Below are positions 40,588 to 51,500 of a DNA stretch of 64,000 bases, piece after piece. Every line of letters starts with the position of its first letter. Positions within the stretch are counted from its first letter, which is position 1. The position numbers and the translations under genes are program-made. Source of the DNA: Lingula anatina (Eukaryota > Brachiopoda > Lingulata > Lingulida > Lingulidae); the NCBI RefSeq assembly GCF_001039355.2, contig NW_019775643.1, positions 161,476 to 225,475 on the forward strand, given 5' to 3'. The notes below the pieces were generated by a model. It did not search any database. It was not told where the DNA came from and saw nothing but the letters and a program-made list of their open reading frames with translations.

Positions 40588-41761
40588 GTTACTTCAGCAA
40601 TTTTTAGATAAACTAACTGTAGAACTTTGCACATAATTACTCTGGATATTCCATATTATTTAACTGTTGTAATGAATATCTCTTTGATAATTTTATGCAT
40701 TTGTACCTTACAGGCTCGTGCCAGACTAGAGCTACGTGAGGAAGCCACAGAGCATGATGCTAAAGATGTGGTGGATATCATGAAATTTAGGTATCTTAGC
40801 TTTTGCTTCTTGTATTGTAATTACATTTTAAGTTTGAGCAAAATTTCATGTTTTTAGTCAAGATATTTTTCTTGCTCGTATTGGTACCTTATTCTTTGAT
40901 GTATCTATAAAATGTTCAAATAGGTTTACTTCCATAGCTAATTCCTCATATATGTCTTTGTGGTATAAAATAAATTTAATTATTTTGACTTGTTAATAAG
41001 TACTATAAAGAGATGATTTATCATAGCAGTAGAGCTGGCCAGATTGTTTTTCTTCACTAATCCTCTTGCTCTTGTTCAGCATGATAGACACCTACAGCAA
41101 TGAACTTGGATTTCTGGACTTTGAAAGATCTCAGCATGGCTCTGGGATGAGCAGTAAAGCACAGGTAAAGTTCTTAAAATGTGGTTTAAAGATATAAAAC
41201 ACCAAAAAAACAATTTTGGGTTAAATTTTTTTTTTTAATATTTATTTTGAAAATCCAATATTTCTCTCATTGTCATTTAAACTTAAGACTGCATATTTTT
41301 AAAATATGAACAATTTCCATCATTTTGGTTGAAAATGTATTGTTATTTTCACTCTAGGGTAAAAGGCTGATAGCAGCCTTACAAAAGATGTCTGAGACGA
41401 CTTACAATTCTCTGTTCACTGTACAAGAAATGAGACAAATAGCCCAGGTAAGGTTTTAGATACTAAATGTGACATTGAAATGATTTAACTGTGAAGTTAA
41501 ATGATGAAGAAAACACTAGAACAAAAGCCTACAGTTCATTCTGAAAATGAAAAAAAATTGAAATGTAAAACTAATTGTAGGTGGAAGAGATAACAGCTGT
41601 GAAATTTGGCATAAAAGCCTAAATGTATCATTTGTGTTTTACTTTAGAGCGCTGGAATTCAAGTTCGGGATTTTGAAGACTTCATAAGTTCTTTAAACAA
41701 CCAAGGCTTTCTTCTGAAAAAGGGCCCAAGGGTTTACCAGCTACAGACTGCTGGTTTCTGA
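31500..41761 (+). CDS. MCM8: DNA helicase MCM8 (complete coding region, 29 exons)
   Basis: MCM8 is an AAA+ helicase that, with MCM9, acts in homologous recombination and crosslink repair in the nucleus. Joined exons give 856 aa (human about 840). Exons: 31500-31719, 32187-32282, 32588-32670, 32917-32977, 33273-33361, 33728-33884, 34245-34345, 34610-34651, 34843-34928, 35347-35429, 35757-35825, 36054-36237, 36432-36462, 36637-36699, 36985-37053, 37358-37435, 37888-38025, 38193-38236, 38494-38580, 38802-38865, 39051-39106, 39351-39384, 39531-39641, 40200-40265, 40387-40479, 40714-40790, 41080-41164, 41358-41447, 41648-41761. All junctions are GT-AG and in phase. The order is an RGG-repeat N-terminus (about residues 12-60), an OB fold with a CX2C (262/265) and CX4C (284/289) zinc site, Walker A GDPGLGKS (470-477), Walker B with D534/E535, arginine finger SRFD (601-604), and a winged-helix C-terminus ending QTAGF. 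An acceptor AG immediately precedes the ATG, so an upstream untranslated exon is likely. Confidence 0.97.
31533..31679 (+). repeat. Coding 21-bp minisatellite (RGG heptads) in MCM8
   Basis: Seven tandem 21-bp units encode NWRGGRG-type heptads (variants [21 protein letters not shown]) in the first coding exon of MCM8. RGG/RG repeats commonly bind nucleic acid and are arginine-methylation targets; a short RG-rich N-terminus is also present in human MCM8. Because 21 is a multiple of 3, copy changes keep the frame. The alternative plus frame and the minus frame are also open across the array; those are shadows. Confidence 0.95.
35195..35282. repeat. Pair of 20-bp palindromes in MCM8 intron 9
   Basis: TTGCAGCAAACTTGCTGCAA (35,195-35,214) is a palindrome with a 2-bp centre, and TTGCAGCAATATTGCTGCAA (35,263-35,282) is a perfect palindrome. 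Both share 9-bp arms. Between them lie further GCTGCAA motifs. This may be a remnant of a foldback element or a hairpin-prone site. Confidence 0.85.
37326..37350. repeat. TA microsatellite next to an MCM8 acceptor
   Basis: A (TA)n tract ends only about 8 bp before the acceptor AG of MCM8 exon 16 (starting 37,358). It replaces much of the usual polypyrimidine tract. Confidence 0.85.
39849..40016. mobile_element. Non-autonomous DNA transposon (MITE-like), copy 2
   Basis: A 168-bp element lies within MCM8 intron 23, bounded by near-perfect terminal inverted repeats (CAGGGGCGGA at the left, TCCGCCCCTG at the right). It is flanked on both sides by AAAAT, a possible short target duplication. It aligns with 4,485-4,650 along its length. 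hAT-type ends are inferred from the motif. It has no coding capacity and lies well away from the flanking splice sites. Confidence 0.8.
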
Positions 41762-44700
41762 GGCCTTTGTGGAAGTGCTGGATAACAGAGAGGGTCCCAG
41801 GCATCTAAATGCCTGAAATAACTTGATTTAATACATATTCCAGACATGAACAAGTGTTACTTTAAAATCTCTCTTCCCCACGCCAAAGTATGAAAAATGG
41901 CAGTTTTCAAAGGAGAAAAATGTTAATTAGTTGGTTGTTTTCCCTATTATCAAGTACATTTGCTTCTGTGGTGCCTGCACGGAATATAATTACGTGTGTG
42001 TAAAAGCTGGAAATTTGTACACACCTGGAATATATGGAATTGTGTGTCAGGGGCACAAGGCAATCAACTTACAACAATGCCAGTTGAAAACGACCAGGAA
42101 GACTTAAAGTATTGCAGCTTTTTGTGTGCCTGCATTACATCATATTACATTGATGTTGGGGACCCAGTGCGTAAAGGATGCTGAAGTGTTATTTAGCGTC
42201 CTGTGACAGGAAAATTTAATGCTGACAATAGGAGAGATGGCTCATGTGATATCAGAGGTGAATAAAGGGCGGAAGTAAAGGTTATTAAATCTTCATGCCC
42301 TGCAGTTATATTAATAACATCATGTGTAGCTGCCAGATGATCAGATAACATGGAAAGGTGAACTGAAGCATTTAAGGTGTATAATAAAAACCTAAATATC
42401 TAAGAAATGTTATTCTATTTTTCTCTATAAACACTTCCCGATTTAAAAGTGTAATGGAAAAACATCCCCCCCTCCCCCCCCCAAAAAAAGGAAAAAGCAA
42501 ATTGTATCTGAGATCAAAGCAGCATCTATCTTTGAAGATAATGCTACTATTTTGTTTTGTTGACTTTGGTTGATAATGCATCAAGCAAATACCTGACACT
42601 GTACGTTGACAACATAACAGGCTGAAAACACAGGTTAACTTTTATCAATCAAATTTACGTAAAAAGTAAGTCATACAATGGCTTACAGCAAAAAATCAAA
42701 TCAAAATGTACCCCTTGTATACAAAAGTATCTTCTTAGTCAGTAACCTCTAGATGAAATCCAAAGATATGAATAATTGAAAGCGAAATTGAAAGATGTTA
42801 AGTAAACAGAATTTATTTGAGCAGAACAAATTCAAAGGGAGAGTTTCCAGACAACTTTATTTCAATGACAAAAGCATGCATGACAAAAATGAAGATAGAT
42901 TGGATAATATGAACCGGGGTGACAAAGGTGATTCATAAGAGATTAGAGGGGCTTTTCATTATGTGCTCTATTGCCAGTAATAATAGGGGTACAGGTTGGC
43001 TGGGCCCTTTGATTACTTCAAAGTCGCAGGGTCTGGTTCACAAAGCCCTCATGATGGGTTGTAAACGTGTAACCCTACACGTCTTTCCATCTAACCTGTC
43101 ATTTTGTGTGTCACTAATCACACTCGCGCATACATTGATGCTCAGAGAAGTCTTCAGTGCCTCATGTATGAAGACGCTCACCTGGAGAAGGTAAGATAAA
43201 AAGCTTGTTTATTTATGTGAATTTTTAAAATCTTTTTTTTTTTCAAATATCTAGAAGTTAATATTTCCAGGTATATGCCCCATTACACTGACATAGGTTT
43301 TCTTTTTAAATTATTTTTGAGTCAAGTAGTTCCTGGTGGAAAAAGAGTTCAAATGGTACATTTGGTTGGAATTTTTTTCTCAACATTTCATAGGTGATTA
43401 TTTTCTGGATAGCACATGAGCTCAAAAAACTGATGTTGTGGTGTTGAGCTCGGGCTGTTTTTTTTTTTTTTTTTTTTAATTGAATCATTATTAAATTCAA
43501 GCAGTTAAATAAACACATAACTACTTGGAGCTTCAAAGTCTAAATTTTGAACTTGTTTTTATGCCAAAATTGTCCATGATAAACACCCAACAGGGATAAC
43601 AAATGTTCATTTTGGCCAAAAAATTAATTTTCCTGGGGTAAACAGCAATTTTCCCATACTTACCAATGGCTAATTAATCCATTTCTACATTCAAAGTTAG
43701 TCCCTGTTTTTTTTTTTTTTTTTCTAAAAAGTTTGTTTTTTGTAATAATCTCTGAATAAGATATTATTACAGAGTATAGCCATCTATGGAGGTCACGTGG
43801 GTAGATGACGAGCACATTATTTCAGATTTATTGCTATAAGTGTCGTTTTTGTGGTGAAATAGAATATTATTATATTTCTATGAGTTTACAATGTACTTGT
43901 TGTGAAATATAGATCTCATACGAAGAGTTATTATCCCTTTAACTCCTCTACAAGCATCTTGCCCTAAGAAAAGCAATTAATTGTATGACAAAAGGATATC
44001 AGTCATGTGGTTTTGAGTATTTTGGAATGTTAAAAATGTCTGTTATTATAAATAGGTTTAAATTCAAAATATTGGCCTCCTTCTTTAGATAACTAGGACA
44101 AGGCAGCCTTTGTTGTGTGTGGTATCAGTGTCAAGTATAAAGTTTATTGCAGGTGTTTGCTACAGCTATTTTTTCTTACCTGAGCCAAGAGTGTAGACCT
44201 GTATCAAATTAACAGACAGGTTCTTGTGCAGGGCTCCTTCTGAAAAAGTCTGAACTTGTAGGACACAACAGAGCATTAATCTGCCTCTATTCCCAAAAGA
44301 AAGAGCCAAAGATATATTTTCTACCTCTAAATTGTGTCCTGGATGGAAAGTCAATCCACCGAACTTAAAGTTTATTGAGCCAGGTAAGAGACTTAACTGA
44401 ACAAGAATATGCGGAGTTGTTACAGGAATGTATACCATGTCTTGAAAAATATGAAAGGGCACTATTTTTAGGGATTTTAAGGAACAAGGACAGAATATAA
44501 ATGTTACAATAAAGCATTTTCTACGCATTTTCAATCATCAATTTCCACCATTATCTCACTTATACAAGAATGATGTGATGTTACACATGCATTAATTGTG
44601 ATCAACTATGCATTTCATTTTCCTCTCCAGCAATCTTGCCATTAAAAAGACATTAAACAGGGTTTTCTTGTGTTAAAACTACCCTCTTTCCAGGAAGATT

Positions 44701-45617
44701 TGTCAATAAAAGGCACTTCATCTTTGTTATTAATTAAATTTCCTCCACCAAGTAAAATTGCAAGAAAGACATTACACATAATTATTCACTGTTTCAAAGC
44801 GTAGAGATGAAGAATGCTTTAATTTCAGTTTGGAAGTTGGCAGTACTGGTAATAATTGATAGGATACAGAAAATTGTGGAGGATCCCCCCAAAATTGTGA
44901 CATTGTTTCTGCATAATTGTGAAGATGATATCAGATGTCACGACACAATTATCGACCATGTCAGGTGTCACGATTTCTCTTCCATTACCTGGGAAATAAA
45001 TGGCTGCCAGTTAATTATCAACTGAATTAGCATCTCTTACAAGGTGCATCCAGATTGCTACATCTTGTTATTTACATAAATGACCAGACTTTTACCAACT
45101 TAAGTGCATTACAAGTCAGCTGACTAGTAGGTCTTCATAGTGATTTATTGCTTATTTCACGGTGAAGATATTCATATGAGACATGTCAGTATTAGTAATT
45201 GATGGAATAGTCTTATTTCACGGTAAGGATATTTAATCAAGACATGTCAGCATTTGTAATGATGGAACAGTCTGCCAGGGAACTGTTCTTCCATTTCTTT
45301 TCATCTTCATAAACCAATCATTGGTCTTTGTACCTGCTATTGTACACTGCTGGGATTAAGAGGTTTCTACCATACAGTGTGACCAGCTTATTGTCATAAA
45401 GGGATTTTGTCAGTGATAATACAAATGAGTTCACTATTCAGCTTAAGTATTGCATAATAGTGCATTGACTTTTGAGCTTATAAATATCTTTGGCTATAAA
45501 GGTAGTTCCATAAAGGTACAGTACAGTTATAGATATGGTATGGCAATCATGACAGGTGTAGTATTTTCCTTGTACTTCAGTCCTCGTTTAAATTTGTTGC
45601 TATATTTCACTCTTCAG
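41762..45617. other. MCM8 3' region and upstream region of the Mab-21-like gene
   Basis: A possible MCM8 poly(A) signal AATAAA lies at 42,261-42,266. T runs occur near 43,460 and 43,708. Splice-donor-like sites are visible at about 43,191 (GAGAAG followed by GTAAGA) and 44,384 (GAGCCAG followed by GTAAGA). These could belong to 5' exons of the Mab-21-like gene, but I cannot prove a link. A diverged 61-bp tandem duplication lies at 45,151-45,271. Otherwise I see nothing assignable. Confidence 0.5.
45151..45271. repeat. Diverged tandem duplication of about 61 bp
   Basis: Two adjacent copies (45,151-45,211 and 45,212-45,271) begin CTTATTTCACGGT and contain GACATGTCAG, with several substitutions and small indels between them. 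They lie a few hundred bases upstream of the Mab-21-like coding exon. Confidence 0.8.
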
Positions 45618-47444
45618 ATGATCATTCTGTGGCACAGCATAGTTTACCTGTTGGGTGAGCTCAAAGATCGACTGACAGGAAGAGATGACAAAAACAAAGA
45701 TGTCGAGAAGACAGACCAAAACCAGGAGCTTCATTCTTCACCAGAGACTGTTAATTGGGAGTTCCACTCACAAGAATTGTTACCACAGCAAACCAAACTT
45801 GAAAATGGAAATCCAGAATTTTGGCAACAAAAAGAAAAGGATAAAGAGACTCCAAACATATTAAAACATTTCCAGGACAATAAACTAGTGTTGGACAGCA
45901 CTGTCTATCAAATGACTAGAGAAACACTGATCAACTTGGAAGATTTCAACTTCCATCTGATTGATTCGTGTGAGCAGAAATTTCAGTCTTCAAGGGTAGA
46001 TCTATTTGAGACTTCAACCATATCTTCAGATGAACTGTCTGATGCAGAACTTAAGACCACATCTTTGAACGAAAGACAGCTCTTTTTGACACCAAAACTT
46101 ACCACACCCATGTCTGCAGTGTCAATATCATTCACTGACAATAACAACTGTATGCTGTCAAACAATACCCCACTCAGTGTGGTTCCAGGGACTGTCCCAG
46201 GACTATTCTACCTGAAGCTAAATGATCCACCCAGGCTTGATCCCAAGTGGATCAAATTTTGTGAAAAAAAGGGAAATGAGGTTTTAGTGTCACCTACTTT
46301 ACTTCAGGAATCTATTCACCACAGTTGCAGCCTGTTATCTGCATGCAGTAATTGTGCAAGTATTCAGAATCCCACACACTCACAAATGATGTGCTATGTG
46401 GGGCAGAATCACAATGGCAGTGGACTACAGTGTATCACTCACAGCCTCTGTGAGGAAGGAAGCTGGGTTCAGAGTCAGTTCCACTCTGATCTACTAACAC
46501 TTGCTGTTCCATGTGAATCTTGGCCACAAGAGACGGACATATTCTGGCCCTGTAAAGAGGCCTTGGCCAAAGCCAGGGAGCTTGGCTGCCATATTGTACC
46601 AGCTAGATCTCAGAACAATAACAGCTCTTTGCTGTGGCGTTTCTGCTTTGACCTTCCATGTCAGACCATGATAAATTCTCTCTGTGAAGAGTGGAGACAC
46701 AGCTTTGCTACTTTCAAAAAGCTCTGTCACGTTTATCTCATAGACACTGCCATGACTGACGAACTTGTAAGAAATCTCCTTTGCCACGTTGTCAGTGACG
46801 TTTCCAAAAGAAACTGTGAAAATGACACAGACAAACTGGGACTACTCATCAAAAAACTTCTGCAGTGTTTAAAGACCCAAAGTTGCCCATCCTATTTCCT
46901 GCCAGAATACAACATGTTGAAGTCCTGGTCAAGCAATGACAGGACCCTAGCGTACCAAGGCGCCCTAGAGCTCCAGTACAGCATCCAGTGCCCAGATATC
47001 ATGGGGTATATATCAGAGGGATCAGAGTGTGGATCCCAAAGAAGTCACCTACCCTACCTGCCCAGCAACATCACCCTCACCTGGCTGGAAGCATTGGCAG
47101 CCTTTAACCAGATTTCCAACTTTGTCCCAGAAAACTTCAGCGAAAGACAGGTTGAGAAATTATTCATGCAGGGAGAGATCATTCCGCTCCAGCTGGTTGA
47201 AGCCGTCATCCATTACGTGAGAACTGATGGGAAGTTTCCTCTCCCCCTCTGTCTGCACACACCACAAAGGCAACAGTTCTTAAATTTCATTAAAGCAAGT
47301 GTTCCAGGTTCTGAGGCTAAACTCTTTGCTGAGAAAACCAAACTTTTACAAGGTTTCCTCTGTTTACAGTATGCCATTCTGGAGAGAATGGAAGAATATT
47401 TCAATGAGCACCCTGAGGAAGCCGTTACTATCGAGTACGAATAA
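45618..47444 (+). CDS. Mab-21/cGAS-superfamily protein, probably catalytically inactive
   Basis: One uninterrupted frame gives 608 aa from the ATG at 45,618. The frame is open further back to 45,450, but a pyrimidine-rich acceptor (TTCACTCTTCAG) lies just before this ATG, so the upstream part is probably intron and an earlier exon may exist. Family signs run in order: VPGLFYLKLNDPP with a following W..F (about 193-212), matching the nucleotidyltransferase strand region; FWPCKEALAKARELGCHIVP; LWRFCF (339-344), equivalent to the family's WRLSF; and CLKTQSCPSYFLPEYNML (to about 434), very like the Mab-21 C-terminal helical domain. The G-S and acidic pair expected of an active nucleotidyltransferase is not visible; the equivalent place reads TTPMSAVSISFT. 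The start is hydrophobic (MIILWHSIVYLLG) and could be the end of a membrane segment, as in ITPRIP or MIEF proteins. About 170 residues extend beyond the Mab-21 domain. Orthology is not assigned. Confidence 0.75.
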   Translation: MIILWHSIVYLLGELKDRLTGRDDKNKDVEKTDQNQELHSSPETVNWEFHSQELLPQQTKLENGNPEFWQQKEKDKETPNILKHFQDNKLVLDSTVYQMTRETLINLEDFNFHLIDSCEQKFQSSRVDLFETSTISSDELSDAELKTTSLNERQLFLTPKLTTPMSAVSISFTDNNNCMLSNNTPLSVVPGTVPGLFYLKLNDPPRLDPKWIKFCEKKGNEVLVSPTLLQESIHHSCSLLSACSNCASIQNPTHSQMMCYVGQNHNGSGLQCITHSLCEEGSWVQSQFHSDLLTLAVPCESWPQETDIFWPCKEALAKARELGCHIVPARSQNNNSSLLWRFCFDLPCQTMINSLCEEWRHSFATFKKLCHVYLIDTAMTDELVRNLLCHVVSDVSKRNCENDTDKLGLLIKKLLQCLKTQSCPSYFLPEYNMLKSWSSNDRTLAYQGALELQYSIQCPDIMGYISEGSECGSQRSHLPYLPSNITLTWLEALAAFNQISNFVPENFSERQVEKLFMQGEIIPLQLVEAVIHYVRTDGKFPLPLCLHTPQRQQFLNFIKASVPGSEAKLFAEKTKLLQGFLCLQYAILERMEEYFNEHPEEAVTIEYE

Positions 47445-47494
47445 ATGAAATTAATAAGTGTAGGGTGTAAGTGTATATGAATATAATGTATTTT

Positions 47495-47500
47495 AATAAA
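47495..47500 (+). other. Poly(A) signal of the Mab-21-like gene
   Basis: AATAAA lies about 50 bp after the stop codon at 47,442-47,444, with a T/A-rich stretch following. It is the likely 3' end of the transcript, convergent with BABAM2. Confidence 0.6.
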
Positions 47501-48167
47501 AGGCATATCTTAAAAGACATATTAGGCATAGTATAATTTATTTATCATTAAGTGATACTGTCTCACAAATGATTTTTTTTTCACTATGAGATTACAAATG
47601 TCCAATAATTGTAAACTGATGTTCAATAATTCCAGAAGACTATTAAGGCTCAATATACAAAAGAGAAAATACAAGGCACAGTACCCTCAATCATTTTAAA
47701 TTGCATTTTATATAAATATGGAATTGTTTAAAATGGTATTTATGTATAATAGTTAACACTAAAAGGTACAAGTCAAGAATGATATTACATGACTGAATTA
47801 GCGAGTTTCTTTTTTTTTTCTACAACTTTTCCAAGTAAAACTGATTTAGCAGCTTTTTTACAAGATATATCAGAACAAGTAAGCCAGAAATTTGAAAGGT
47901 TGATATAAATTCTTCACTGCCATGAAAAATACTCCTCTCTGGTTATGTATTCTGACCATTTGTTAATAAATCTTTTAATGCATTAAAACAGGTTTTCTTT
48001 GTCTTTGTTGATACTGCTGCTTTAAACCATGTCTCTCACATAAGAGTTAATCCATTCAATAATTAATAGCATCCACATATATCACCAAGCTTAAGGTGTT
48101 CACACCAGATAGAACCGCCAGTAATGCTGTCTCAAACTGCCATTCAATGGCAAAGGCAAATGCAGGT

Positions 48168-48173
48168 TTATTT
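48168..48173 (-). other. Poly(A) signal of BABAM2
   Basis: On the minus strand AATAAA lies about 30 bp beyond the stop codon of the distal copy of the last BABAM2 exon (48,203-48,257). The proximal copy is cut off by the N before it reaches an equivalent signal, which supports the distal copy as the complete allele end. Confidence 0.6.
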
Positions 48174-48562
48174 TTTATAGAGGCAGGAAGAACTTGCCAA
48201 CTTCAGTCCATCTCAGTCATGAAAGACTGCCATTCTGTACTGAAGCCCTTTGAAAAGCTGCAATATTTTCAAGCAGATATGTTCTGAAATTAAATGAATA
48301 TTATATCTAGTAAATAATGCTATACAAATGTACAACTATTAAACTGATTGGAGGCTGTAAAAGTTACNCTTTTTTACAGAGGCAGGAAGAACTTGCCAAC
48401 TTCAGTCCATCTCAGTCATGAAAGACTGCCATTCTGTACTGAGGCCCTTTGAAAAGCTGCAATATTTTCAAGCAGATATGTTCTGAAATTAAATGAATAT
48501 TACATCTAGTAAATAATGCTATACAAATGTACAACTAACTGCTTGGAGGCTGTTAAAGTAAC
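48171..48562. repeat. Duplicated 195-bp segment carrying the last BABAM2 exon
   Basis: Copies at about 48,171-48,367 and 48,369-48,562 are separated by the single N at 48,368. Each holds the 55-nt terminal exon of BABAM2 (minus strand, 48,203-48,257 and 48,402-48,456). They differ by a few substitutions and a short indel. The pattern matches that at 9,438: the second copy begins inside the segment immediately after the N. Unmerged allelic contig ends are the simplest explanation. Confidence 0.9.
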
Positions 48563-51500
48563 CATGGATAATTTCAATGCCCATCATTGCAATGTCAAAT
48601 ACATAGATATCATGGTCTAACTTCAAACAAGACTGCACAAAATACACAATACCACGCCACTTTCCACAGAGGCAGTCCAATTTAGGCAGTCTATGTTTGC
48701 ATACGTACTGTAAGAAAAAAGGCTTTGGGCTTTGTCAAAGTAAAATCTGACCTATAATGCACAAAACTACTGGCAATAGGCAGACCCGAAACATGGTCTA
48801 ATAACGTTAAGAAATGGTAAGATACTCCAAGAGCTAAATATGATCACCACAGATTATGTACAGTGGTTTTAAGTGAAAAAAGGCCATTTGCAACAGTAAG
48901 ATGTTCCTATAACTACAGCAGCTGAATACTGAGCATCATCATCATCATCATACTGGAGTAACATCAATACATTGTACAATCATGGCAGCTAGTACAGTAG
49001 AAACATGCTACAGCACAAACACATTTCTTTTAGTAAAAGATAAATCTTTGAGTGTTAAAAGTTATTTATTCTAAGATGAAAATGTCATATGTCAAAAATT
49101 CCTTTAAAGCTGCAGTGCTGTATTTTCTAACTGCCTATGCATTTTTTTTAAATACAAGAAAACAAAAATTATAATTTCTGCAAATGAAAGACTAATGCAA
49201 TATGAATCTTACCTGACTCTTTCTACCATTTCATTCCCAGACCACCTTGGACTATAGGGGTACTCCCTGGTCACTTTACTGTATGGTCTTCCCCCGGACT
49301 CATGGTAGACTGATTGTACAGTGAGAGAGGGACTGTCCACTGGGAAGTACAGGGGTAACTCGACTGAAAACAGAAGTATAAGGGATAGAAATCCATACAA
49401 GTATCTGCTAGCCAAACTGCCCAAGTCTATAAACATACAACTTAACAATAATCATTATTATCATCCTATCTGTAAAATTCAGTAGCTAGGATGATAGTAC
49501 ATGACAGCGACTAGGGTGTAATTACGCATTTCTATTATGGATTACACCATTTAAAGATTTTTTCCTCTTTGTATACAGGGGATCTGTAACACAAGGTTCA
49601 GTTTTTTCTTAAACAATTATAAGTCCTCACCAAAGTCACTTATGGCGAATAATAAATGACAATATTATAATTACATAAATGATAAGTGATGAGCTTACTG
49701 TGCACTATGAAAAAGAAATCATTCCATTCCAGTAGAAATGAAATCTTGAAAAAGCTTTCAGCATCATATTCTATAATTGACCTGAAATATACAATGTCAC
49801 CAATAACACAAATGGATTTTTGTATACATAACAACTTCATGAAGGTAAAACCTTCAGGTTTGTTTCAACAAATATAAAGGATATTTGCCTTAGTTTTAAC
49901 ATGGTTACACAACCAACCAAATTTGTGCAAGCACAGACTCTAAGATAAAAAGTACATGTTTTCAAATGAACAACTCCACTGGTATTACGTAATATACCTT
50001 CCAAATGCACTAAGGCAAGCTGCTACATATTCTTTCCTTCTGTCATGTCCTTGTACAATCTGATCAACCTGGAAAACAAAACTTTTCTTTATTTTTATCT
50101 TCAGCAATTGCCATATCTCCAGTACTTATTCTGGCATAAGTGGTCATATTGTGGAAATACTTATAAATGAACAGATTTTCAGATAAGTTATTTATAATAC
50201 CTTATTTTTCAACAACTCTCTAACATTTGGCACATAATCAATCAGGCAACCTCCACTTGGGAAAGCAGGAATTCTAAGGTTAGCTGCACCACCAAGGGCA
50301 CTGGGAATATATAAATAACTTAGAGATATTTATATATATCAAACTCCATCAGGCAATGCAGTAAAAACTGATGAAATATAATTTAATAAATGTTGTAAGA
50401 ACTTTCAAAATATCATTAAAATGTTTGTGTTCAAAATAATCAATTTCTTCTTTAATCCTATTATTCCAAGCACAATATTTACTTCAAAAGTCAAGTTAAA
50501 CTACGACTTGTGAACCACAAAATTGTATAATGAATTAATTCAATTTACTTATTTATTAATTCAACTGAGTTACTTACTGTTCCACTCTGGGTGACAAGTA
50601 CAACTGTGGTAAGACCTTCCCTCCGTCTGGGTACTGGAATGTTACCAACAGGACTGCAGAGTCTTCACCAGGACTGCACTGGAAGTGGAAATTATCATGT
50701 CAAATTGAACAAACTTGACAGTTATATTATTCTCTGAAACTCCAAAAACCAGTATGTACTGTATAGTGTTACTGAACCTCTCCAAGATAATCAACTTGAA
50801 TAATGTGAGTTCCATATCACCTGGTGAACAACCACAACTCTTAGATAAAGTTAAAGTTATGCACACCTCTCCAATTACATAGTAATCTGTGTCTGTTTAA
50901 CGACACTCCTCACAAATATAAATTGAAAGCACTTTCCCATAATTTCTCTACACCACTTAAATAAAATATATGACCAAGGCTTTTGAAATGCTGAACATTT
51001 ATTAAAATAACATTAAAATATAACGAGTTTTTAGATATATATATATGAAGTTTTCAACAGGAACGATGGTATCATTTTATCAACAATTCTTTGTAAGGTG
51101 TATTTTGCTTGCATTTAGCAATCATGCTTCATAACATAAATATATACATACTCCTATAAGGTAGGGTGGTATTTTGGAGAAATCTACATCCAACCTCATC
51201 AGAAAATTGATAGGGCCTAGTCTCTGAAATATATAAGGATTACAGCATAAACATGCATTTTATATAATTCAACAGTTTTTCTGAAAAAAAATAAAAACAC
51301 ATTTAAATAATTTACTTTCCTGGTATAAGTATCGTGCTGTTAGTAGGGTTATAAAATTTGCATTAATACTCTTCATACATGAATCAAAGTAAATTAAGTG
51401 ATATTAAGTTGGTGGTATTTTTTTTAATGTGGTGCAAGATAATGAAACATATCAACTTTCTTGAATAGAAATGTAGCAGTTCTTGAATGTCGACAGCCTG

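Noticed and set aside
44166-44534. Minus frame of 122 codons, and an overlapping plus frame ending before a donor-like site
   Set aside because: Open on both strands with no family signs. It could be an upstream exon of the Mab-21-like gene, but I could not link it.
45450-45617. N-terminal extension of the Mab-21-like frame to the ATG at 45,450
   Set aside because: The segment ends in a strong pyrimidine tract and AG directly before an ATG, so it is more likely intron that happens to be open.
48096-48287. Plus frame over the last BABAM2 exon
   Set aside because: Antisense shadow; the minus strand matches the BABAM2 C-terminus in sequence, frame and splice phase.
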